DNA of 44,997 nucleotides, taken from contig JAAAUF010000252.1 of the NCBI GenBank assembly GCA_015499985.1, positions 1 through 44,997 of the forward strand. Direction: 5' to 3'. This DNA is from Haplosporangium gracile (Eukaryota > Mortierellomycota > Mortierellomycetes > Mortierellales > Mortierellaceae). The translations under genes were made by a program, and so were the position numbers. Below, piece by piece: positions 10,493 to 20,250 of the stretch. The notes beneath the pieces are model-generated. The model was given only the letters and a program-made list of their open reading frames with translations. It was not told where the DNA came from and searched no databases. Position 1 is the first letter of the stretch, and each line of letters begins with the position of its first letter.

Positions 10493-13036
10493 CTACGGCA
10501 TCATCACAACCACCGTTCTGGACCCACTAGGTGCTCCTGACGGCGCTTCTGTTGTTGTAGACGATGTAGACGATGAAGGTGCAGAAATAGATCCTGATCC
10601 TGACCCAGAGGTAGAAGCAGAAGCTGGTGCCGTTAGCGGGTTGGCAATCTGTGCAGTAAACATGGCCAAAGCAAACGCCTGGGCCGCGCCTGCTGCAGTA
10701 CTAGCACTCACTGACTCCTCCAATGCCTCGGAAGAGGAAGCATTGACCACTATCTGAGTTCTTTTGGCCCTCGCAAACTCAAATAAGGACTGGGCGACAA
10801 TGGCAGCGCCCAAGATAACCATGAACCACGACAACCAATAGTATTCGCTTGTCGACTGGAGGGGCAGGTCCATCTCAGATGCTGGGGGGATGTTGCCCAT
10901 GTAGCCAGTGTCAGCATCGAGCGAAGGTTCGTCCTGAGAGGTTCCGTCCTCTGTCAGAGATTTGCCCTGTAACATCTGATAGCCCATTGACATGAAGGTG
11001 AAGCCCAATCCAGCCTTAGATCCGTTCTTGGTCGCGTGTGAGGTGTGGAGAAGGTATGTCAAAAAGAATCCCACAAACTGGAAACTCATCGATACTATTT
11101 TGTAAACAAGCGCACAATGGGTAATGTTTGTTAGGATTAACTATTTTCCCTTTCCCGATGTATATTCGTAAGCGACATTTGATCTTTGACAAACAACAAA
11201 AGCGTATGAACGTACTTATCATGTTCCACATAAAGCCAAGGAGCCCGCCAACAGGCAGACCGTCAACCAGGGCTTCGTCCTCATCCATGTAAAACCCAGC
11301 GGCTGGGGAGTTTAGTGTTGTCTCATAGTACGCAGGCGAAATATCCAACGCAGCAGACTTGTATGACTATTATTATCAATTAACAACGAGAGAGAGCGAA
11401 GAACGGTAAGTTTGATTGCATTAATCATTCATAAAACAAGATATGATTGACGTCAAAGGAGAACGTACTGGTGGGAGTTCTTCCTCGATGGGCTTCTCGA
11501 CACGAGGTTTGGCAGAAAGATTGGAAAAGACACCGTCCATGGTTGTTTGGATCATGATGCGAGCATCCCGGTCCGGTCGCTGTCTACCTGTCAATCGAGC
11601 CAAGAACGACCGGTTGGTTGTCCGTGCGCCTGACATGCCCCTCGCACCAGAACCAAACCAAGACGAGGGTCTTTGATTGCCTGCGGTATTAGATGATAAT
11701 GACGATGGACCAGCAGCAGAGGAAGAAGACGAGGAAGACGACCCTTGTACTAGCGGAGCAGCCGAGATTTCATTGTCGCCTTGAAGGTCATAGATCTCTC
11801 TATCGTCAAAGTCGTTGTCGTCCTCTTCGTCATCGTCGGCATTGAGTCGGTGGTGCTGGCGGCGACTGGGGTATATTGATCGACGGGGGGCTGAGGAGGA
11901 GGCTGTGGTCATGGGTCGGAGCATGACACTATCCTCGGCGACGTCGTCGTCCTCGTCATCGTCGTTGTGAAGGGTTGCGTATTCTTTGCTATTTTGTTTA
12001 CCCTTGCTCTTGCTGCTGAGCCCGCCAGTTGCACTACCACTGCCGATATTACTGTTGTTAAAAGTGATAATGTCGTCGTTTATGCTGTTGGTGCTGCTGC
12101 TGGAGTCCTGCACGGGAACCTATGGTGATTTTAATGGGTGGAGCACGAGGGCGAGGGAGGGGAAGAGAAGCGGGGACCAGAGTTCAAGGGGGTAGATTGA
12201 ATTGGATGGGGTGCAACAGAGTTCGTTGAAGAACAGAAGGGACGAGGAGGTGGGAATGGATAATGATGAATAATCGAAGAGAAGAGAGTAAGACCCAAGG
12301 CGGTTAGTTGTCTGGCACGGCAGTTGTTCCTTCTATTCTTTTCTTTTTCTGGATATTCATTTGTTCCGGAAAGTATCGTGTCGTTGACGGGGTTGCTAAG
12401 GAAAACATGAAGTCGATTTTTCATATCCGAGGAGGTTGCTTTTTTACTGCATAGCAACACAACAAGAACGATAAGATGCAAGATGGAAGAGAGTGAAGGA
12501 GGGAGGACACTTTGCTCATGGACAGACAGTCAAAAGGTGTATTCAGTGCTCATTGTCTCGTTGGGATAACCAAAAGGGAATTATAGCTGCTGTCGGCATT
12601 GCCATTGACCATCAATCAGCTCTTTTTCTTGTTGTTGTTGTTGTTCCTATTGTCCCGCTGTTTCCTTATGCGATGGTTGATGGTTATACTAGTGATGCAT
12701 GTCGGTTCGTGTGTATGTGGGATAGGTCACTGCTGTTCTGCCTGTTCACCACTATCCATACCCTTCCTGCAGTCACTGCCACAAAAAGTCGTTCACTGCC
12801 TCGGTATAGAAACACAAGACAAGGCAAGGCAAAGCAAGAAATGGTCGAGAAAGCATGACAAATGGGAAAGGGAGAGGACAGCCCAGATAGACAGACGCAA
12901 ATTGCGGCGCAGGGAACAAGACTGCAGGAAGACACACTGTGGAAGAACTCACAAGGTGTCTAGTCTTGTCCAAAATGGGAGAAATAATAATAAAAAAGAA
13001 GTGCCTCACCTGAGAGTAGGAGTGAGCCCGGTTCAT
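10493..13036 (-). CDS. Bsd2/NDFIP-family membrane adaptor for a NEDD4/Rsp5 ubiquitin ligase
   Basis: Bsd2/NDFIP proteins sit in Golgi/endosome membranes and recruit HECT ligases through PPxY motifs, directing transporters to degradation. Exons on the minus strand: 13036–13010, 12119–11469, 11366–11216 and 11094–10493, giving 476 residues. The first exon encodes only MNRAHSYSQ. Residues about 10–220 are disordered, with acidic clusters and Ser runs. LPPSY (224–228) is the PY motif and its codons are divided by an intron. Then come the family landmarks AYYETT and VDGLPVGG with membrane segments at about 262–295 (GFMWNMI, FQFVGFFLTYLL), a short one about 303–318 (AGLGFTFMSMGYQML) and 362–384 (YYWLSWFMVILGAAIVAQ). 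The tail is Ala/Ser/Gly-rich. The ATG in the 27-base exon is the weakest point, though frame, splice sites and the C/T-rich leader all agree. Intron 1 is 890 bp. Confidence 0.85.
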
Positions 13037-13496
13037 AGTGTTGGGAGGAGGAGAGTTAGGTGAGAGAAAGAGAAGAAAGGGAGGGTGAGAAGGAAGAGAG
13101 AAGAGAAGAGAGAAGGGAGGAGGGAGGAGGAATGCAGATGACGAGAATGGAAGTAAAGGAGGAGGAGGAGGAGGAGAGGAGGAGATGGGGAAGAAGGGAA
13201 AGGGACGGGGAAAGGTGATGCAAAAGGAAAGGAAGGGAGAAGAGGAGAAGAGAGACAAGATTGTGGCAAAGAAAGAGTGAGGGCAAGTGTGTGCGAAAAG
13301 GAAGAAGTCGAACTCGAGCTGCAGTTTAAGGAAACCCAAACGATGAAAAAAAGAATTGCCCTTCTTCCATCTTAAAAATGATTCAGTCATCTGACTTGCC
13401 ATTCACGTGACATGTCAAAATATCGCAAGAGAAATGTGTAAAGACGAGGGTCGGCTGCAGGCGAGAGTGTTTCTTCCTCTTTTGCTCAGATTCAAT
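13037..13496. promoter_or_regulatory. Head-to-head promoter region of Bsd2-like and eS25 genes, with E-box
   Basis: This 460-bp spacer lies between the proposed starts of two divergent genes. The Bsd2 side (13040–13280) is pyrimidine-rich on the minus strand. The eS25 side has a shorter C/T tract (about 13469–13490). A perfect palindrome TCACGTGA lies at 13403–13410; CACGTG is the target of bHLH factors such as Cbf1, which in some yeasts helps control ribosomal protein genes. That role here is inference. Confidence 0.4.
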
Positions 13497-14963
13497 ATGG
13501 TGCGCATACACATATGCACTTGAGTCAGGATATCGATCATATACATCCATCGTTCAGGAGGGCTATAGCAGACCCATCCATCGATTACTCGCCCATATTC
13601 AACCACAGGATGACAACCCACCATCCGTACAACAACCTCAAACGGCGCCCTCGACTAGCAGCAATGCCTGGTTTTAATCACCATCGACACTCATTCACTC
13701 ATCTTTGACGAAAAATAAGAGAGTGCAAGCTCACTCTTGTTCATCCAGAAACACCATCTTCTTTGCGAATGAAAACCATAAACACTCTGATCAGGATCAA
13801 CGCAAACCCCTTACCACTATACTACTGCGGGACCCAGCATATTCATCAGCCAGTAGATTGACTTCGACAGCCAAGAAAACGAGATCGCATACTCGTCTTG
13901 TCAAAACCAAGCAACACGAATAACCCTCCCACGCGCTTCAGGATATAACTCTTCAAATCGCCCCAATGGCCCATTTGATACCTAGTGTACTGATCTCATT
14001 TTTCATGCCTTGTGTATTATTGTTCTTGTCAACAGGCCAAAAAGGACGTTGCTGCTAAGCCCACGTCATCCTCGGGTGGCAAAGCCAAGAAGAAGGTACT
14101 ATACTCTTCTTTGCCAGAGCAACTCGCGAAACAACAGTCAGGAGTGAATAGCAACAACAGGAGGAAGAATAAGGGAATAACAAGAAGCAACCAAGAGTTC
14201 GACGCATCAGAATTTATTTTTTTTCTGGAACTGGCAATCACCCCGTGAAAATACCGAAAGCTCTGATTTACACACTCGATTCCGATCCGCATTGGAGTAA
14301 CAAGGAGAGAAGAAGTAGCAAGGAGAGCACAGTGCAGTAATCCACTCGACATTGAAGAAAAGAGGGAGTAGCAAGGAGCGCAAAGTGCAGCACTCTGCTT
14401 AACACAAGTCAGACACTTCATCTACAGCAGCAACAGCAGCGGAATATGTCTCCACGATTTAGAACGAGAAGACTACAAAAAAAAGAAACTCATCTAAGTA
14501 TTATATACACAGACACACAGGAACGAACAGACAGACAAGCTCTCGCCACTAACTGAATCGGACCGAGCGTACTCTCAAGGAACTCTCCTATTGAGCTCTA
14601 TCAAGCATGACCTAAAAAAACTTACGCATTTCTTTGTTTCTGTGTTTGCTCCCTGAATATGAGTAGAAGTGGTCCAAGGGAAAGGTTAAGGACAAGGCCA
14701 ACAACGCCGTCATCCTCGACAAGACCACCTACGACAAGTTGATGAAGGAGGTCCCTACTTACAAGCTCGTCTCGCCCTCCGTTCTCGTTGACCGTCTCCG
14801 CATCAACGGCTCTCTTGCCCGCGCTGCCATCCGCGAGCTCGCCAACCAGGGTCTCATCGTCCCCGTCTCCACCCACGGTGCCCAGTGGATCTACACCCGT
14901 GCCACTGGTGTCGAGGAGGAGAAGAAGGCCGCTCCCAAGAAGGAGGCTGCCGATCAGGAATAA
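13497..14963 (+). CDS. RPS25: Small-subunit ribosomal protein eS25 (start exon uncertain)
   Basis: Component of the 40S head, needed for some IRES-dependent initiation in studied organisms. Two exons are clear: 14036–14095 ([20 protein letters not shown]) and 14667–14963, beginning [15 protein letters not shown] and including [20 protein letters not shown] and [13 protein letters not shown] before a Lys/Ala tail. The winged-helix core is intact. The first coding exon is not obvious. The best candidate is ATG 13497–13499, followed at once by a GT (GTGCGC) and preceded by a pyrimidine tract. This ATG|GT arrangement is common in fungal ribosomal protein genes, would keep phase 0 and gives 119 residues. 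The introns would be 536 and 571 bp. I looked for C/D-box snoRNAs in them and saw none. The product is near certain; the start is a guess. Confidence 0.88.
14314..14390 (+). repeat. 24-bp direct repeat in eS25 intron 2
   Basis: AGTAGCAAGGAG followed by (A/C)GCACAGTGCAG-like sequence occurs at 14314–14337 and again at 14367–14390, with two mismatches and starts 53 bp apart. Both copies lie in the 571-bp intron of the eS25 gene. Function unknown. Confidence 0.75.
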
Positions 14964-15216
14964 ATCATTAGGATCTCCTTATCCTAGTTCCATTTTTTCC
15001 TTTTTGTCCAATCCCATTAAAAACAACCCTTTAGCCAATTTTTTTTGTTTTTGTTGCTCTTTCAGTGTCCATAGTTATGCCCAGCTTGATAAACGTTCTC
15101 CAGGTGTCAAACGCTGTGTGAGAAAAATATAAACAAACAATCTTCAGTAGGACATATAGGACATTATGTAAGAATTATCAATTGCAGGGAGAGATGTATA
15201 TATGAACAGTTGAATT
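14964..15216. other. eS25 3' flank
   Basis: A/T-rich sequence after the eS25 stop, with T-runs and an AATAAATC-like element overlapping the stop codon. It probably holds the 3' UTR and polyadenylation signals. No gene is seen. Confidence 0.4.
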
Positions 15217-16309
15217 TTGCAGCGCGGTGGCTATCCTTCGGTCGCAGGAAAGCTCAGTGAAGATGCAGCTCAATTGGTCTCTATAGGCAAGGCCATCAGG
15301 CAACATCTGTGGACACAAGACCTTTCTTTGAGCGACAGAATGGAGCATCTAATCCAAGATCCGACCGTTGATGCTGCCCTCGCCACCTCCTCTGGATGTT
15401 CAAAGTCGAAGATTGTCTAGAGGATTACACGCGCATTGAAGCAGAGTTGGAACTATGAGTAGCGAACGTACTTGACGACAGGAAATACCGTGTCTCAAGC
15501 CTGCGGACGCACTTTTAGACCCTAGCTTTCATCAGAGTACAATGTGTTACTACGTTTGTACTATTCCGGTAAAGAAACTGTTTCTCTTCAAGGCATGCAT
15601 GTCCATCATCGCGCGAAGAGAAAATCACGCAGAGTCTGGAGATGCCAACAAGGGCGATCAGAGAGATTCGAAGCGCACAATGGACAAGGACGAACAACCT
15701 CAACCCGATGGCGTAGCGGAACAAGCGGATCGTCAGATGTTGGACAAATGTATGAGTAAATGCATCCTCGCTGCGGGCAAGGCCACAGCCACAGCTGAGC
15801 AGTCTATGGATAGCGAGATCAAGTACCGCGGTCACTTTTATGTATCTCCATCGTATGCCCTTCGTTCTTAGTGCACCTACAAAGAGCTTGTCTGGCATTC
15901 GTGTTCATTTGCCACCTTCAGATATACCATTCAACAGACTGGTTCAGAATTGGGGATACCCTGGATGCCGCCCAAGAAGTACGCATCTGTTTAAAGCGAC
16001 GCTGGTTTCTTTTGAGAAACTGACCATGCTCAGCCATCATGTCCCTTTGACAAATATGCGCCACCAATAAAAAAGAGCCCGAGTGACTGCCTATTCTTAT
16101 GTCAACAAGGCCCATCTGTGTTGATACAAAAAGGGCCGAGAAACGGTACACCTCGAACCTTTGCTTTTACTCTCCTCAACGATCAGGATCACACCTTCTC
16201 CGTTCAATCGCGACGCCGCTTCTTACTTCTTGGTACGGACGCCACATCGGATACCAGGAGACACCCTCAAACCGCATTCAGAATGATCGTCTTAAAAAGA
16301 CAAGCCTGA
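15217..16309 (+). pseudogene. Relic of an unidentified protein-coding sequence, broken into several frames
   Basis: Fragments that read like real protein occur in order on the plus strand, split by stops and frame changes. One frame (15217–15420) contains KLSEDAAQLVSIGKAIRQHL and ends at TAG. Another frame overlaps and continues with CLEDYTRIEAELEL, a stop, then VANVLDDRKYRVSSLRTHF and a stop. A further frame (about 15580–15870) contains DKCMSKCILAAGKATATAEQ. After its stop come CTYKELVWHSCSFATFRYTI and GIPWMPPKKYASV. The last open piece (to 16309) contains RTFAFTLLNDQDHTFSVQS and RRRFLLLGTDATSD. I do not recognise the family. The pattern suggests a dead gene or mobile-element cargo that inserted between eS25 and Mia40. 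Introns cannot explain all of it, because several pieces abut or overlap without splice sites. Confidence 0.45.
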
Positions 16310-16454
16310 ATCAACAACCACAACACAGTTGGATTCCCTATTCTTTTTTGACGGGGTATTAATGTTGTTCTTGTTTTGTGTCTTTTTCTCACAATAGGAA
16401 CAACCCGTCTATACCCTGCTCAGGATCCAACTTATATACCAATCAACATCAAAC

Positions 16455-16874
16455 ATGTCATACACTAGAGACGAAGGAAAGGACACAATCATGTTCCTCG
16501 AACCCTCAGCAGCCACCACCCCCGACCGCACTCCCTCAACTTCCTCCTCCTCTTCATCAGAACCCCGAGACCAATCGGCAGCATTCAACCCAGAGACAGG
16601 CGAGATCAACTGGGACTGCCCATGTCTCGGAGGTATGGCACAGCCCCCTTGTGGAGATGCCTTCAAGGAAGCTTTCTCGTGCTTTGTGTTCTCGACCTCC
16701 GAGCCCAAGGGATATGACTGTGTTGAAAAGTTCCAGGCCATGCAAGAGTGTTTCCGTGCCAACCCCGAGGTCTATGCCGATCAATTGGATGATGATGACG
16801 AGGAGGAGGAAGATAAGAAGGAGGATAAGAAGGAAGAGAATAAGAAGGATAATGAAGAGACTAAGAGCGTGTAA
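16455..16874 (+). CDS. MIA40: Mia40/CHCHD4 mitochondrial intermembrane-space oxidoreductase
   Basis: Import receptor and disulfide carrier of the mitochondrial intermembrane space, which oxidises incoming CX3C and CX9C proteins and is recycled by Erv1. The single-exon 139-residue protein has the redox CPC motif (Cys55-Pro-Cys57) and twin CX9C motifs forming the helical hairpin: Cys66/Cys76 ([11 protein letters not shown]) and Cys89/Cys99 ([11 protein letters not shown]). Residues 1–50 are Ser/Thr/Pro-rich and disordered, and the tail after 111 is a run of D, E and K. There is no N-terminal membrane anchor, so it resembles the short soluble human form rather than the long anchored yeast one. 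A possible 5'-UTR intron acceptor (CAATAG) lies about 60 bp upstream. Start chosen as the first ATG, giving the full hairpin. Confidence 0.95.
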   Translation: MSYTRDEGKDTIMFLEPSAATTPDRTPSTSSSSSSEPRDQSAAFNPETGEINWDCPCLGGMAQPPCGDAFKEAFSCFVFSTSEPKGYDCVEKFQAMQECFRANPEVYADQLDDDDEEEEDKKEDKKEENKKDNEETKSV

Positions 16875-17205
16875 GCATATTTGGCCACAAAATAAATCAT
16901 CCATTCCACTGCCGCTCTCCCGCTCTCACACGCGCACACACTTACACACACATTCACTCATGGAACAGGAAGGGTCGAAAGAGGATCCAAATTAGGTGTT
17001 TTTGAGCATGTGGAGGAAAGGGAGTACAAGGGAAACACATGGAATGAATGCATATGTATACACACAGAAGACACATGCTGGTTTTGAGTAATTTATCTTT
17101 ATGTAAGGGTATGTCTAAGTAAGTATGATACAAAGGATAGTCGTCTATGGGGAGGATGAAAAAAAGGATTCTGGAAATTATAACTCAAACAACAAGCCAA
17201 TAAGT
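16875..17205. other. Convergent 3' ends of Mia40 and GDP-mannose dehydratase
   Basis: This 331-bp interval between two converging stop codons is A/T-rich, with an AATAAATC-like signal at about 16890 for Mia40 and an A-rich stretch near 17160–17200. It contains a short CA-rich run (16925–16955). No gene is seen. Confidence 0.45.
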
Positions 17206-18884
17206 TTAGTTGAAGACATCGCCGGCAGCAACACCGACCAAATCGGCCTTGACCATCTCCTCAACGAGCTCGTCAAAGGTGACCTTGCGCTTCCAGCCGA
17301 GCTTCTCGTTGGCCTTGGCAGGCTGTCCCAAAAGGAGCTCAACCTCGGTGGGGCGGTAGTAGGCAGGGTCGACACGGACACGGACAACACCCTCGTCATC
17401 AATACCGATCTCCTCCTCGGCGGAGCCCTCCCAGCGGATGGTCTTGCCAGTGGCCTTGAAGGATTTCTCGACGAACTCGCGGACAGTGTGCATCTCTCCG
17501 GTGGCAAGGACAAAGTCGTCGGCAGTCTCCTGCTGGAGCATGCGCCACATGCCCTCGACGTAGTCGCGGGCGTGACCCCAATCACGCTTGGCGTCCAAGT
17601 TTCCGAGGTAGAGGCACTCCTGCTTGCCGAGGTGGATACTGGCAACAGCGCAGGTGATCTTGCGGGTGACGAAGGTGCGGCCACGGCGGGGAGATTCATG
17701 GTTGAACAAGATACCGTTACACGCGTACATGTCGTAGGCCTCACGGTAGTTGATGGTGATCCAGTAGGCGTACATCTTGGCAACACCATAGGGCGAGCGG
17801 GGGTAGAAGGGGGTGGTCTCGCTCTGGGGAATCTCGGCAACCTTTCCGTACAACTCGGAGGTCGAGGCCTTGAAGATAGAGAAAGTGAGAGCAGTAGTGT
17901 TGGTTAGGAATTGAAGATCGAAATAAACAGCCGCTTCTCATTCTCAAAGGCTTGCTTGTCTGCCTTGATCGAAGAAATAGGATAAGGTGACTGAGGAGTA
18001 GGTGCCTATTGCTCTCACAAAGCATTATATGCATGTCTGCTTAAAAGAAGAGACGAAAAAGAGAGAAAGAAAAAGAAAAGAAAAAAAAGTACCTGGTAGA
18101 AGCGGACAAGGTGGGCAAGACCGCAGGTGCGAATGGCATCGAGGAGACGGAGAGTTCCGACGGCATCGACATCGGCGGTGTACTCGGACATGTCGAAGGA
18201 GACCTTGACGTGGGACTGGGCACCCAAGTTATAGATCTCGGTAGGGAGGATCTTGGAGATGATGTGGACCAAGCAGGTCGAGTCGGTCAAATCACCGTGG
18301 TGGAGACGCATCTTTGGGTCTAAGGGGGGAAAGGTCATAGTGTGGAAGCATGGTTAGCTAGGAGTCTATAATGACCATCACCATCGATCTAGTGTTCAAA
18401 GACAGGGAAGAAGGGACTTACTCTCGTGGGCATCCTTGTAAAGATGCTCGATTCTGCCGGTGTTGAAGGAAGAAGAGCGGCGGATGATGCCGTGGACCTG
18501 GTAACCCTTCTCAATCAAGAGCTCGGCGAGGTAAGAACCATCCTGACCGGTAATACCTACGGCAAAAAGTACATTGCGAGAGCAGGAAAAGTGTGAGTGC
18601 GATTGTGAGAGTGAAGGATGTGTGTTACGCCACAGAGTGTTGCTGTGTTCTTTCTGCTGATGTGCCGCTTTGTTCGATCTGCTGCTTTTGGTCAGTTCCT
18701 TGTGCCTATCCGTCCATTGAATTGCTTGCTTGCTTGCTTTGCTTTAATCCGCTTTGCTTGCTTTTGCTTCTTCCAGATAGATCGAAGGATAGAAGAGGTT
18801 CAATGTATTACCAGTGATAAGGGCGACCTTGCGGTTGCGGTAGTCTTCGGGGGACATGTTGACGATCTCAATGGGGGAAGTCAT
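17206..18884 (-). CDS. GMD: GDP-mannose 4,6-dehydratase
   Basis: Converts GDP-D-mannose to GDP-4-keto-6-deoxy-D-mannose using NADP+, the first step of de novo GDP-L-fucose synthesis, in the cytosol. Four minus-strand exons: 18884–18812, 18556–18422, 18319–18093 and 17868–17206, giving 365 residues, close to the family's roughly 370. The Rossmann motif GITGQDG is at 25–31, its first Gly codon split by intron 1. The short-chain dehydrogenase catalytic residues are present: Thr148 and Glu150 in STSELYG, and Tyr172/Lys176 in [10 protein letters not shown]. Family blocks [22 protein letters not shown] and [15 protein letters not shown] are all intact. The second enzyme of the pathway (GDP-fucose synthase) is not in this window. 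Very high confidence. Confidence 0.96.
18716..18772. repeat. GCTT-rich simple repeat in GMD intron 1
   Basis: A run of GCTTGCTTGCTTGCTTTGCTTT, broken by AATCC and resumed as GCTTTGCTTGCTTTTGCTT, lies in the 255-bp first intron of the GDP-mannose dehydratase gene (18557–18811). On the coding strand it reads AAGC-rich. It is most likely a slippage product. Confidence 0.6.
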
Positions 18885-20250
18885 ATCGGGATATAGATGT
18901 GTGTGGGTGTGTGAGTGTGAAGGGAGGAAGAGGATGAAGATGAGGATGAAAAACAAAGAAAGAAAAAAAAGATGATGAGAAGGAGACCTTTTAAGAGATG
19001 ACAATCAGATGGTTGAAAGAAAATTACAAGGATTTTTATTTTTTTTTTGAGAGCGAAGGGCAAAAAAAGCAAAAGGGCCGTTGACCAATGAGGGTGGGGG
19101 CTCGACTAGGGGAATAGAGGAGATCAGGCGCTGCTATTGTAGGTAGGTATTATTCAATTGCTTAAGCAATAGAAGGCGATTGAATTGCGGGATAGGAATA
19201 GAGTGTATACATATCATATAGCAATGGTACATGCCTGTCATGTCCATGCTCATGTCCATGCAATGGGTCAGGGTTCTTTTTTCTTTTCTTTACCCTCTTA
19301 TTTTTGCCTTTCCCTTCCCTCTTTCCAAGTGACTTATCCCTGTGTCACAAAGAAATGGACCAGACACAAAAAGATTCTGCACCAGCGGAAATGAAATTTT
19401 AACTCGACTCGACGCTAACTTGCGCAAAGGGAACAAGAATAAGAGTGCAAGCGATAAAAATAACAAATCCACTCGTCGACACCAGCATTCAAGAAAAACT
19501 CTATTTTGCACACACATCTAAAAGACTTCGACAGAAAAGGGCTATAAAGAGAATTTCCCTCAGTTCAGACTCTGAGCCCTATTCTACCCCCGAGTCAAGC
19601 AGCAACCAAACCAAAACAGAGAAGCAAAAGATAAGGAAACGACATTTGATTTTGAACAAGCACGTCAAGTCAAGTCAATCCGCACCAGTCGTTCACAAGA
19701 CTCAAGACTATTACTGAGAGCAGCTAAGAGGAATTCTATCGATTTCAAGTGAGCTGTCATGTCCAGCTGGATATCCTTGTCTTTCTGATCTGGGCCCCCT
19801 CTAACAGTGGGACAGGTACGGTATCAGTTCAGAAACGTGCGCACCCCCTCTCACTCTCCCTCTCCTTGTCCCAAGTTGAGACTCATCAGACATATCACAC
19901 ACAGCGCCCTCGTCATTTTTGTATCTGCTCCATGGTCTTTCTGTTGCCATTTGACAGACCCGAAAAAGAAAATCGTCCGGGAACAAAAAGGGTGTCTGCT
20001 AGTGGAAAGAGCGTCTCGTCTTGCTTACCGAAAATTCATTCTTTCCCTTCACATTCTCCACTCTAACAGCGCTTTGCTTGTCTACGACTGTTTTCGATCT
20101 CTGTGGCTATTAAAGTTGTCAAGTAAACACTAACAGTCATTTTGATCCATCAGGCAACCTCGCGTCCTAGGAGCACCATCGTTGCCCTTTAGCAAACTAC
20201 GTAAATCTATTAATGAAATAGTCAATAGTAATAAAAAAAAAAAAGGTCAA
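18885..20250. other. Intergenic region upstream of GMD
   Basis: This 1.37-kb interval lies between the GMD start and the 3' end of the chitin synthase pseudogene. Next to the GMD start the minus strand is C/T-rich (about 18910–18990), a likely promoter/leader. A short direct repeat CATGTCCATGC occurs twice at about 19239–19261. Open frames here have no recognisable family and biased composition. No gene is supported. Confidence 0.45.

Noticed and set aside
12773..13402. 209-codon minus-strand frame rich in Pro, Ser, Phe and Leu
   Set aside because: It comes from the pyrimidine-rich promoter/leader of the Bsd2-like gene; low complexity and no domain.
13500..14666. C/D-box snoRNA in the eS25 introns
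   Set aside because: CTGA-like D boxes occur, but I found no RTGATGA C box at a suitable distance.
17125..17907. 260-codon plus-strand frame
   Set aside because: It is the exact antisense of GDP-mannose dehydratase exon 4, whose catalytic motifs are clear on the minus strand.
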